Positions 51,401 through 58,875 of a stretch of DNA of 64,000 nucleotides are shown here, piece by piece (the first letter of the stretch is position 1; every line of letters starts with the position of its first letter). The position numbers and the translations under genes are program-made. The notes under the pieces are model-generated. The model did no database searches and was not told where the DNA came from. It was given only the letters and a program-made list of their open reading frames with translations. Origin of the DNA: AWTP1-13 sp963832445 (GTDB taxonomy: Bacteria; Pseudomonadota; Alphaproteobacteria; Rhizobiales; Hyphomicrobiaceae); contig CAWHUM010000022.1 of the NCBI GenBank assembly GCA_963832445.1, positions 1-64,000 of the forward strand, given 5' to 3'.

Positions 51401-53356
51401 TCACGCTTTCCGGGCGAGGCCATCTTCCAGCCCCGGGACGTGCTCTGCGCCGACACGCACCTCGAATTCGGCGCCGGCGAAATCGGCTCCGACCGGCTCG
51501 CAACGGCCTCCAAGGTGCGCTGCAAGGAACATTTCGGCGATGGCGTTGAACGACAGGCTGTTCTCCGGCACGGCAAACCCGTGGCCCTCCTGAGGATAGA
51601 GCACGTAGGTGACGGGGAGGCCCTTTGCGCGCATGGCTTCGATGATCTGGTCGGACTCCGCCTGCTTCACGCGCGGGTCGTTGGCCCCCTGGCCGATCAA
51701 CAGAGGCTTGATGATGTTGGTAGCCGAGTGCAGCGGCGATCGCTCCCGTAGCAGGGCGAGGCCGGCTTGCGTGCGCGGGTCGCCCACGCGGCGCGCGAGG
51801 CTCTCGAAGAAGGCGGCCCAGTAGGGCGGCACCGTTGCCAGCAGCGTCTCGAGGTTGGAGGGGCCGACGATGTCCACCCCGCAGCAGAACACTTGCGGCG
51901 TGAACGCCAAACCCGCGAGCGTGGCATAGCCGCCGTAGGAGCCGCCCATGATCGCGACCCGCCCAGGGTCGGCAACCCCCTGGTCGACGGCCCAAGCCAC
52001 GGCATCGAGCAGGTCGTCGTGCATCTTGCGGCCCCACTGCAGGTCGCCGGCATTGAGGAATGCCTTGCCGAAGCCGGTGGAGCCGCGGAAATTGACGGAC
52101 AGCACCGCGTAGCCGCGGTCGGCCAGCCATTGATGCTGCGCGCGATAGCCGTAACGGTCGCGCGCCCACGGGCCGCCGTGCACAAGCAGGACCGTCGGCG
52201 ACGGCGCCTTCGGTTTGCGGTCCGTGCCCGCGGGCAACGTCAGATACGCCACGAGCTCCAGGCCGTCGCGGGCGCGTACGGCGTCGGCGCGCATCGGAGC
52301 CAGACGATGCATCTTGAGCTCGGGCCTGGTTGTGAAGAGCTCGCTGACCGTGCCCTTGCCGCGCTCGTAGAGGTAGTACGTGCCCGGCTGCTCGGCGGCG
52401 CTTGCCAGCACGATCCAGCGGGTGTCATCCAGCGTGCGGTCGGCGATCTCGATGTCGCCAGGCAGCAGCCCGTGCAGCAGCTTGAGATCGCCGGCGATGG
52501 TCTCGTTCAAGGGTATCCAGTCCTGCTTGAGATGCTCGGCGGCCGCCGCCTCCGCCACACCGGTCCGCGGGTTGGCGACGATCGACGAGATGTCGGCCTT
52601 GGGATGCTCAGCCAGCACCCGCTCGATGCCGGTCTGCCAGTCCCGGGCCAGGAGCGCTGCCTTGTCCCGGCCGATCGAGGAGAGGAGGTAGACCGTGTTG
52701 CCGTCGCGCGTGAAGCCGCGGAAGTGGGTGGTCATGTCATCTTCGTGCTCGACCACGCCGATCGGCTCCTGCCGCCCGCCCTCGATGCGGAACACCTCGC
52801 TCCCGCCTTCGGTCGCGCGGGTCTTGGTGGCCAGCCGAGGGCGAAGCTGGCGGTCGAGCACGATGCTCGCGAACTCCTGCCGGTTCTCGAGCAGCAGCTC
52901 GCGCTTTCCCGTCGCTATCTCGATGCGAAAGATGTCGTGCCAGGCCTTGTCGCGATCGTTGACGGCGACTGCGGCGATGCCCGGCTCATCGAGACTGAGG
53001 GAGTGCACATATGCGCTGACCCCGGCGAGCGGCGTGAGATCGAGCGTGTCCCCGCCAGGTATCCCGACCGCATAGATATGCCACTCCTCCGTACCGCCCT
53101 CATCCTGCATGTAGAGGACGTGTGCGCTGTCGAGCGCCCAGCCATGGAAGCGGATGCCCCGCTTGCGGTCGTCGGTGACGACGCGGGCGGCCTCGAGGTC
53201 GCCTGCTGCCGGGGCGATCCAGATGTTGAGCACGCCGTCCTTGGGGGCAAGCCAGCTCAGCCATTGCCCGTCGGGCGAGATCTGCGCCTGCGCCCGCGTC
53301 GGATTGCCGAACAGCTTCTTGCGAGGAATGAGGCCTGCCGCGCCCGAGTTCTGCAT
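51401..53356 (-). CDS. S9 family serine peptidase (acylaminoacyl/dipeptidyl peptidase-like)
   Basis: A 651-residue protein with an N-terminal beta-propeller (repeats such as QAQISPDGQWLSWLAP) and a C-terminal alpha/beta-hydrolase domain. The catalytic Ser is in GGSYGGYATLAG, the Asp in QGANDPRVKQAES and the His in PQEGHGFAVPEN. The family removes peptides or acyl-amino acids from oligopeptides. No signal peptide is seen with the chosen ATG at 53356, so it is probably cytoplasmic. In-frame upstream codons lack a ribosome site. Confidence 0.9.
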   Translation of the reverse strand: MQNSGAAGLIPRKKLFGNPTRAQAQISPDGQWLSWLAPKDGVLNIWIAPAAGDLEAARVVTDDRKRGIRFHGWALDSAHVLYMQDEGGTEEWHIYAVGIPGGDTLDLTPLAGVSAYVHSLSLDEPGIAAVAVNDRDKAWHDIFRIEIATGKRELLLENRQEFASIVLDRQLRPRLATKTRATEGGSEVFRIEGGRQEPIGVVEHEDDMTTHFRGFTRDGNTVYLLSSIGRDKAALLARDWQTGIERVLAEHPKADISSIVANPRTGVAEAAAAEHLKQDWIPLNETIAGDLKLLHGLLPGDIEIADRTLDDTRWIVLASAAEQPGTYYLYERGKGTVSELFTTRPELKMHRLAPMRADAVRARDGLELVAYLTLPAGTDRKPKAPSPTVLLVHGGPWARDRYGYRAQHQWLADRGYAVLSVNFRGSTGFGKAFLNAGDLQWGRKMHDDLLDAVAWAVDQGVADPGRVAIMGGSYGGYATLAGLAFTPQVFCCGVDIVGPSNLETLLATVPPYWAAFFESLARRVGDPRTQAGLALLRERSPLHSATNIIKPLLIGQGANDPRVKQAESDQIIEAMRAKGLPVTYVLYPQEGHGFAVPENSLSFNAIAEMFLAAHLGGRCEPVGADFAGAEFEVRVGAEHVPGLEDGLARKA

Positions 53357-53589
53357 CGTCTCGCCCCCTTGCTCGATCTCGATCGCCATTTGGCAGCGCA
53401 TTCTGACCGCGAGATGACCGTGCCCCATGCCAGCGGGCGGCCGCGCGACTGCATCTCTTCGGGCCCATGGCCGGAAAATGTGAGGCATACCGATCACGCG
53501 GCTTAGACATGCAGCGGGATTTGAGAGACACGCCTCGCCTGCCGCGCTAAGCAAGCGACGTCTCGTTCAGCTCGTCCCAGCGCAAAAAA

Positions 53590-54807
53590 ATGCCGCTCAC
53601 CGCCACCTTTGCAGGTCAACACCGCCACAACGTCGGTATCCTGGCGCTCGCCCAGGCGCTGTTCATGTCGGTGCAGGGCATGGGGATCGCGGCAACCCCT
53701 CTTGCGGCCTACAGCCTGCTCGGGGCAGAGGAGAAGTGGCTGGCCACCGTGCCGATCTTTCTCGTGCACCTCGGCATCATGGGCACCACCATTCCAGCCT
53801 CGCTGCTGATGGGCGTCATCGGCCGGCGCGCGGGTTTCTCGCTGGGTGCGCTCGCCGGCATCGCGTCTGGCTTGGTTGCGTGCGCGGCCGTCTACGCCCA
53901 AAGCTTCCCATGGCTTTGTGCGGCGGCCGTCCTGCAGGGCATGCAGGCTGCTTTCTTCTGGTACTTCCGGCTCGCGGCCGCCGACGCGACCGAGCCGGCT
54001 TTCCGGGCCAAAGCCATCTCTTTGGTGATGGCGGGCGGCGTGATCGCCGGCTTCGCCGGACCACAGGTAGCGAAGTGGTCGGTGAACTGGCTGGCGCCCG
54101 TCACCTTCGCCGGCGTCTATGTCGCCATGGCAGTGTTCTCCGTCGCGGTTCTGGCGCTGGTGCAGCTCGTGCGCATTCCGAGGCTGGCGGCGGCGGAGCG
54201 CGCCGTGCCGGGCCGGCCCATGCGTGAAATCCTGCGCCAGCCCAACTATCGCGTCGCGCTTGCCGCCTCGGTGTTCGGCTACGCCGTCATGACGCTCACC
54301 ATGTCGGCAACGCCGCTTGCCATGCTGGCCTGCGGTTTCGGGTTCGCAGACAGCGCCACCGTGATCCAGGCGCACATCATCGCCATGTTCCTGCCGTCGT
54401 TCTTCACCGGCCACCTCATCGGTCGCGTCGGTGTGCTGCCGGTGATCGCGGCGGGCGGCCTGATCGAGGTCGGCTGCGCGCTCGTCAACCTGGCCGGGGT
54501 CGACTTCACCAACTTCCTGATCGCCAATATTTTCGTCGGCGTCGGCTGGAACTTCGCCTACGTCGGCGGCTCGACGCTCCTCACCTCCACATACACGCCC
54601 AGCGAGCGCGCCAAGGTGCAGGCCAGCCACGACTTCACCGTCTATGCGGCAACGGCATCCGCGGCAGCACTCTCAGGTGTGCTCGCCGCGAAAGCCGGCT
54701 GGTTCGTCATCAACCTGGCTGCCCTGCCGTTGATGGCGGCCGTCGTCGGTTCAGCACTGTGGCTCATGGCCTACCAGAGGCGCGCCGCGCCGGCGCCTGC
54801 CGAGTAA
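53590..54807 (+). CDS. MFS transporter
   Basis: A 405-residue 12-helix major facilitator. The first-half motif region reads GVIGRRAGFSLGALAGIASG, and the second half includes GHLIGRVGVLPVIAAGGL. It resembles YnfM/multidrug-like MFS proteins, but the substrate is unknown. An A-rich stretch lies just before the ATG, without a strong ribosome site. The MaoC-type gene starts 6 nt after its stop. Confidence 0.85.
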   Translation: MPLTATFAGQHRHNVGILALAQALFMSVQGMGIAATPLAAYSLLGAEEKWLATVPIFLVHLGIMGTTIPASLLMGVIGRRAGFSLGALAGIASGLVACAAVYAQSFPWLCAAAVLQGMQAAFFWYFRLAAADATEPAFRAKAISLVMAGGVIAGFAGPQVAKWSVNWLAPVTFAGVYVAMAVFSVAVLALVQLVRIPRLAAAERAVPGRPMREILRQPNYRVALAASVFGYAVMTLTMSATPLAMLACGFGFADSATVIQAHIIAMFLPSFFTGHLIGRVGVLPVIAAGGLIEVGCALVNLAGVDFTNFLIANIFVGVGWNFAYVGGSTLLTSTYTPSERAKVQASHDFTVYAATASAAALSGVLAAKAGWFVINLAALPLMAAVVGSALWLMAYQRRAAPAPAE

Positions 54808-54813
54808 CAGCGC

Positions 54814-55317
54814 ATGCGAGAAGCGACGATGCCAGAAACCTTCGACCCTGCCGGCCATCGCCTCGGACCATCGCGCGCGTTCGAGGATTTCAAGCTGGGC
54901 GAAAGCTTCTACATCCCCTCGCGCACCGTGACCGAGGCGCAGTTTCTTGCCTTCCAAGCCGCCTCCGGCGACAACCACCCGATCCACTACGACCGCGAGT
55001 ACTGCCGCCGCCATGGCCACAGGGACCTGCTGGCGCATGGCTACCAGGTGCTGATCCAGACGGCCGCCGGCGCGGGGCAGTTTCCGTTCCTGGTGGAGGA
55101 CACGCTGATCGGCTTCATCGAGCAGTCCTCACGCTTCCTGAAGCCCGTCTACGCCGGCGACACCCTCTATCCGCGCCTGGTCGTCTCCGCGCTCGAGCCA
55201 CAGCGCACCACCGGCGTGCTGACGCTCTCCACCACTGTGCACAACCAGAAGGGTGAGCTGGTGATGGAGGGCTTGCAGAAATATCTTATCCGCAAGCGCA
55301 TTGCGGCATCTGTGTAG
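54814..55317 (+). CDS. MaoC family dehydratase
   Basis: A 167-residue hot-dog fold protein. The hydratase motif ASGDNHPIHYDREYCR carries the catalytic Asp and His. The later part includes LLAHGYQVLIQTAAGAGQFP and SSRFLKPVYAGDTLYPRLVV. It would add water to an enoyl-CoA-type substrate. An alternative start is the ATG at 54829. It is coupled to the MFS gene, so an imported organic acid may feed it. Confidence 0.85.
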   Translation: MREATMPETFDPAGHRLGPSRAFEDFKLGESFYIPSRTVTEAQFLAFQAASGDNHPIHYDREYCRRHGHRDLLAHGYQVLIQTAAGAGQFPFLVEDTLIGFIEQSSRFLKPVYAGDTLYPRLVVSALEPQRTTGVLTLSTTVHNQKGELVMEGLQKYLIRKRIAASV

Positions 55318-55536
55318 AGCCCGACGATTGGGCCTAGGAGGGCCTGCTGAAGGTGTTTGCGCTGCCTGTTCCTCGACTGGGATCTGAAATTCGCCGCGCA
55401 TGGCGGCTTCAAGGCGGGCACGTGCTGTGTCGGGAGGGTGACACAAGGATCAGCGAATACTTGCTATGAAGAGATGTTCAGTCGGCGTCGAATGTGTTGC
55501 GTTTCAGTGGCGTTTATGTGGTGTGGGGTAGACGCG

Positions 55537-55632
55537 ATGATAATTGGACCAGGCACCAAACCTGTGTGGGTGGCGGCGGTCACTGTTCTCGTGTGGACGG
55601 CTCTCATCTTGATGGCGAGTCTTCCGGCTTAG
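55537..55632 (+). CDS. possible 31-residue single-helix membrane peptide
   Basis: An ATG-started frame (in-frame earlier ATG at 55516) that encodes a peptide with a short polar start (MIIGPGTKP) and one strongly hydrophobic helix (VWVAAVTVLVWTALILMASL). GGGGTAG lies 8 nt before the ATG. Hydrophobic helices arise easily by chance in GC-rich DNA, so this is tentative. Confidence 0.3.
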   Translation: MIIGPGTKPVWVAAVTVLVWTALILMASLPA

Positions 55633-55717
55633 CCGAGGCTTGCACATGACTGCAGCCAGAGGCATGTTGCGCCGGCGACCGCCGGTGGCGGGTGTATGAT
55701 CGTGGAGATTTCGAGCG

Positions 55718-55810
55718 GTGCCGCCTCTCGACCAACAGCTTCCGGGGCTACTCGCGGTGGCAGCCATCATCAGCGCTACGCTCGGCATTTTGTGGTTGTT
55801 CGGGACCTAG
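55718..55810 (+). CDS. possible 30-residue single-helix membrane peptide
   Basis: A GTG-started frame with GGAG about 10 nt upstream. The peptide begins MPPLDQQLPG and continues as one helix (LLAVAAIISATLGILWLFG) up to TAG at 55808. It has the same size and shape as the frame at 55537, 85 nt upstream. Both are too short to judge by composition. Confidence 0.3.
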   Translation: MPPLDQQLPGLLAVAAIISATLGILWLFGT

Positions 55811-55907
55811 CCGCTCCGCTGGTGGCCATTTCGGCTGCGCTGCGCTGCCGTCGGCCTTTGCGGCGTAGTCACTGCGAAACCTGTTTCACCTGACCGCCTG
55901 AGCGCAG

Positions 55908-57515
55908 TCACCAATAAGAACGGCCCCAGGCCCAGGGATTGCCGCCGATCGGACGCTGGAAGCGGAAGCGCGCGGACTCGGGATCGCGCCGGCGGCGGAT
56001 GGCGACGCCGCCTTGCGGGTCGGTGCTCATGAGGACGACGAAATCGGTGCCGCTGCCGGTCTCGCGGCTGATCTCCTCGTCCGAAATGATGAGGGATGAG
56101 CCCGGAGAGACGACAGCGGCGATGCGCTGGGCCGCCTCCTTGGGAATGACGATGCGATCGAGCGCAGACTTGGCGGCCGCCACATCTGTCCCGACCGCGG
56201 GGCCGTCCGAGCCGTGACGTCGCTGGCCCTTGGCAGCCGGGGGCACAGGAGCAGGCATGGGCAGACCGTTGTACAGGGACACCGCGGTCCAGCGCAGGTC
56301 TGCTTCGTCGTTGGCGTAGGCGAGGGCGGTGAAGACGTAGGTGCCTAGAGGCAGGTCGGCATCGCCGATGGTGACTGGACTGTCGAACAGCGGCTCGCGG
56401 GACTGGCGCACGTACAGGCGCTGGCTCTTGCGGCTGATGAAGACGGAGATGGGGGAAATCTTGCGCGCCGCTTCCCTGGCCTGGTCCTCGGCGGCCAGCT
56501 TGGCGTCCTCGGCGGCCCGCGCCGCCTCACGCAGGCTGGCTACTCCCTCTTGCATGGGGGCCAGGTCGGCCTCCACCTTTTCGAGGACTGCCTTGGCCTG
56601 AGCCTGCTGCGCCACGGCCAGAGCCTTGGTCTCCTCGGCGCGCTGGACCGCGTCGGGATTGCTCGCCAGCTCTCTCTGCTTCTCTGCTTTCCATAGCTGC
56701 GCATCGGCCTTGGTCTTGGCAGCTTGAGCTATGCGCAGGGTTCGCACCGTGCGCGCGGCTTCTTTGTTCTTCTGGACGGCGGCAAGGCGCGCCTTGTCGG
56801 CTGTCGCCTTGGCGGCCTGCGCCTCCGCCGCCTTGGCGGCTGCCAGCGCTCTCAGATTCTGAGGAGGCGGGGCCGGCCGGTCCTCCTCCAGCGCGACAGT
56901 ACTGGTGCCCGACGCAGCCTCGGGTTTCGGCGCCGGCACGGACCCCGGCTTGAACAGGAAGGGGTGGGCGAATTCCATTGGGGCGATGTCATCGCGCATC
57001 ACCACGACGCGCATGCCGAGCTTGGTCACCCCGAACAGCTGCTCGGCAAAGTCCGGCGGCAAGCGAATGCAGCCGTGCGAGGCAGGGTAGCCCGGAAGGG
57101 CGCCCGCATGCATGGCAATGCCCGACCAGGTGATGCGCTGCATGTGCGGCATGGAGGCGTCGTCGTAGAGGTTGGAGTAGTGCTCCACCTTCTTCTGCAG
57201 GACGCTGTAGATGCCGGCGGGCGTCTCGTAGCCCGTGCGTCCCGTGGAAACGGGCGCGCGCATGATCCAGCCATCGGCGTCGTAGACCGTGACACGCTGC
57301 CGGCCTAGCGACACCACCGCCAGTATCGGCGCGCCTGCCGGCCTCGCCTGCACCACCTCCTCGAGCTTGGCGGTGCGCACATTCTGGGCCGACACGGGCC
57401 CGCCGGTCACCAGCGCGAGCAGCGCGACGGTCCCCGCACGTGCCGCAGGAGCCCACACCCGGAGGCCACGGCTAAGAAGACAACAGCTGAGAAGACAAGA
57501 ATTGGAATAGTTCAT
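55908..57515 (-). CDS. L,D-transpeptidase (YkuD) with alanine-rich coiled region and degenerate second domain
   Basis: A 535-residue exported protein. After an N-terminal hydrophobic signal (VALLALVTGGPVSAQ) comes a YkuD domain with the catalytic motif AMHAGALPGYPASHGCIRLP. This enzyme class forms 3-3 cross-links or anchors lipoproteins in peptidoglycan. The middle (about 235-340) is an Ala/Lys/Glu-rich coiled coil (AKAAEAQAAKATADKARLAA). The last third starts SVFISRKSQRLYVRQSREPL then PVTIGDADLPLGTYVFTALA, which looks like the front half of a second YkuD domain but lacks the His-Cys motif. The ATG at 57515 is one option; the true start may be nearby. Confidence 0.88.
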   Translation of the reverse strand: MNYSNSCLLSCCLLSRGLRVWAPAARAGTVALLALVTGGPVSAQNVRTAKLEEVVQARPAGAPILAVVSLGRQRVTVYDADGWIMRAPVSTGRTGYETPAGIYSVLQKKVEHYSNLYDDASMPHMQRITWSGIAMHAGALPGYPASHGCIRLPPDFAEQLFGVTKLGMRVVVMRDDIAPMEFAHPFLFKPGSVPAPKPEAASGTSTVALEEDRPAPPPQNLRALAAAKAAEAQAAKATADKARLAAVQKNKEAARTVRTLRIAQAAKTKADAQLWKAEKQRELASNPDAVQRAEETKALAVAQQAQAKAVLEKVEADLAPMQEGVASLREAARAAEDAKLAAEDQAREAARKISPISVFISRKSQRLYVRQSREPLFDSPVTIGDADLPLGTYVFTALAYANDEADLRWTAVSLYNGLPMPAPVPPAAKGQRRHGSDGPAVGTDVAAAKSALDRIVIPKEAAQRIAAVVSPGSSLIISDEEISRETGSGTDFVVLMSTDPQGGVAIRRRRDPESARFRFQRPIGGNPWAWGRSYW

Positions 57516-57577
57516 GTCGCGTGAGTCCCAGCGCCAGCGCAGCAACGCAAGTTACTCGATTCACTATCGCATCAGAG

Positions 57578-58168
57578 TTACAGCGATCCCTTGGTGGATG
57601 GAACGCGGCCGCTCTGCCGCGGGTCGATCGCCACCGCTTCGCGTAGCGCCCGGGCCAATCCCTTGAAGCAGGTCTCGGCGATGTGGTGGTTGTTCTCGCC
57701 GTACAGGTTCTCGATGTGCAGCGTGATCCCGGCGTGCTGGGCAAAGGCCTGGAAGAACTCGCGAAAGAGCTCCGTATCCATGTCGCCGAGCTTGGGCCTG
57801 GAGAACTCGACCTTCCACACGAAGTGCGGCCGGCCCGACACGTCGATGGCAACGCGCGTCAGCGTCTCGTCCATGGGCAGGTACGCGCTGGCATAGCGGG
57901 CGATGCCCTGCTTGTCGCCCAGCGCCTTGGCCACGGCCTGGCCGAGCACGATGCCGCAGTCCTCGGTGGTGTGGTGGAAGTCGATGTGCAGATCGCCCTT
58001 GGCCTTGAGCGTAAGGTCGATCAGCGAGTGACGGGAGAGCTGCTCCAGCATGTGGTCGAGGAAGCCGACGCCGGTGGCGATGTCGAAGGCCCCGGTACCA
58101 TCGAGATCGACGGTGGCCTTGATCTTGGTCTCCTTGGTGGAGCGGTCGACTGTGGCTTGCCGTTTCAC
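57578..58168 (-). CDS. hisB: imidazoleglycerol-phosphate dehydratase HisB
   Basis: A 196-residue manganese enzyme of histidine synthesis. The metal-site motifs GFLDHMLEQLSRHS, DFHHTTEDCGI and ENNHHIAETCFKGLARALRE are complete. GTG at 58168-58166 (VKRQATVDRST) is the family-like start. It is monofunctional, without the phosphatase domain. It is divergent from hslV and separated from hisH/hisA/hisF by about 10 kb of unrelated genes. Confidence 0.96.
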   Translation of the reverse strand: MKRQATVDRSTKETKIKATVDLDGTGAFDIATGVGFLDHMLEQLSRHSLIDLTLKAKGDLHIDFHHTTEDCGIVLGQAVAKALGDKQGIARYASAYLPMDETLTRVAIDVSGRPHFVWKVEFSRPKLGDMDTELFREFFQAFAQHAGITLHIENLYGENNHHIAETCFKGLARALREAVAIDPRQSGRVPSTKGSL

Positions 58169-58299
58169 GTGCCTTCGCCTTGCTTGCGGGGCGGAACCCA
58201 AGCCTTTATCAGCTTGATCCACCAGCTACCATAGTTGCGGCCCCATCATCGCGCCCCTTGATTTACGGGCCGTTCATGCCGACATCGCGGAAGGCTCGC

Positions 58300-58872
58300 A
58301 TGACCGATCCAGCCCAATTCCCCGCCCCATCCTCCGGCCTCTGGCACGGCACCACTATCCTGACTGTCCGCAAAAGTGGGAAAGTGGTTATCGCCGGCGA
58401 CGGCCAGGTGAGCCTGGGGGCCACCGTCATCAAGGCCAACGCCAAGAAGGTGCGTTCCATCGGCAAGGGTGACGTGATCGCCGGGTTCGCCGGGGCCACT
58501 GCCGACGCCTTTACCCTGTTCGAGCGGCTGGAGAGCAAGCTCGAGCAGTATCCGGGGCAACTCACCCGCGCCTGCGTGGAGCTCGCCAAGGACTGGCGCA
58601 CCGACCGTTACCTGCGGCGCCTGGAAGCCATGATGATCGTGGCGGACAAGCAGGTGACCCTGGTGCTGACCGGGACCGGCGACGTGCTGGAGCCCGAGGG
58701 CGGGTTGATGGGCATCGGCTCGGGCGGCAACTTCGCGCTGGCGGCCGCCAAGGCTCTGATGGATACCAGCCTCGGCGCCGAGGACATCGCCCGCAAGGCC
58801 ATGGCGATTGCAGCCGAGATTTGCGTCTACACCAACACCAAGATCGTCATCGAGGCGCTGGAAAGCGCGTGA
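58300..58872 (+). CDS. hslV: ATP-dependent protease subunit HslV
   Basis: A 190-residue peptidase subunit of the HslVU (ClpYQ) protease. The N-terminal Thr nucleophile is exposed after processing of a short leader at HGTTILTVRK. Further conserved segments are GKVVIAGDGQVSLGATVIKA, FAGATADAFTLFERLE and GIGSGGNFALAAAKAL. ATG 58300 is chosen because GGAAGG lies 6 nt upstream; an ATG at 58276 is also in frame. It starts the hslV-GNAT-hslU unit, divergent from hisB. Confidence 0.96.
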   Translation: MTDPAQFPAPSSGLWHGTTILTVRKSGKVVIAGDGQVSLGATVIKANAKKVRSIGKGDVIAGFAGATADAFTLFERLESKLEQYPGQLTRACVELAKDWRTDRYLRRLEAMMIVADKQVTLVLTGTGDVLEPEGGLMGIGSGGNFALAAAKALMDTSLGAEDIARKAMAIAAEICVYTNTKIVIEALESA

Positions 58873-58875
58873 GCC

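Larger units (their letters stand above)
55318..55907. other. 590-bp gap with two possible tiny membrane-peptide genes
   Basis: No gene of normal size is found. The plus strand holds two short open frames that each encode one hydrophobic helix, listed separately. The remaining DNA is of mixed composition, partly less GC-rich than the flanks, with no clear repeat. It ends at the stop of the L,D-transpeptidase gene. Confidence 0.5.
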
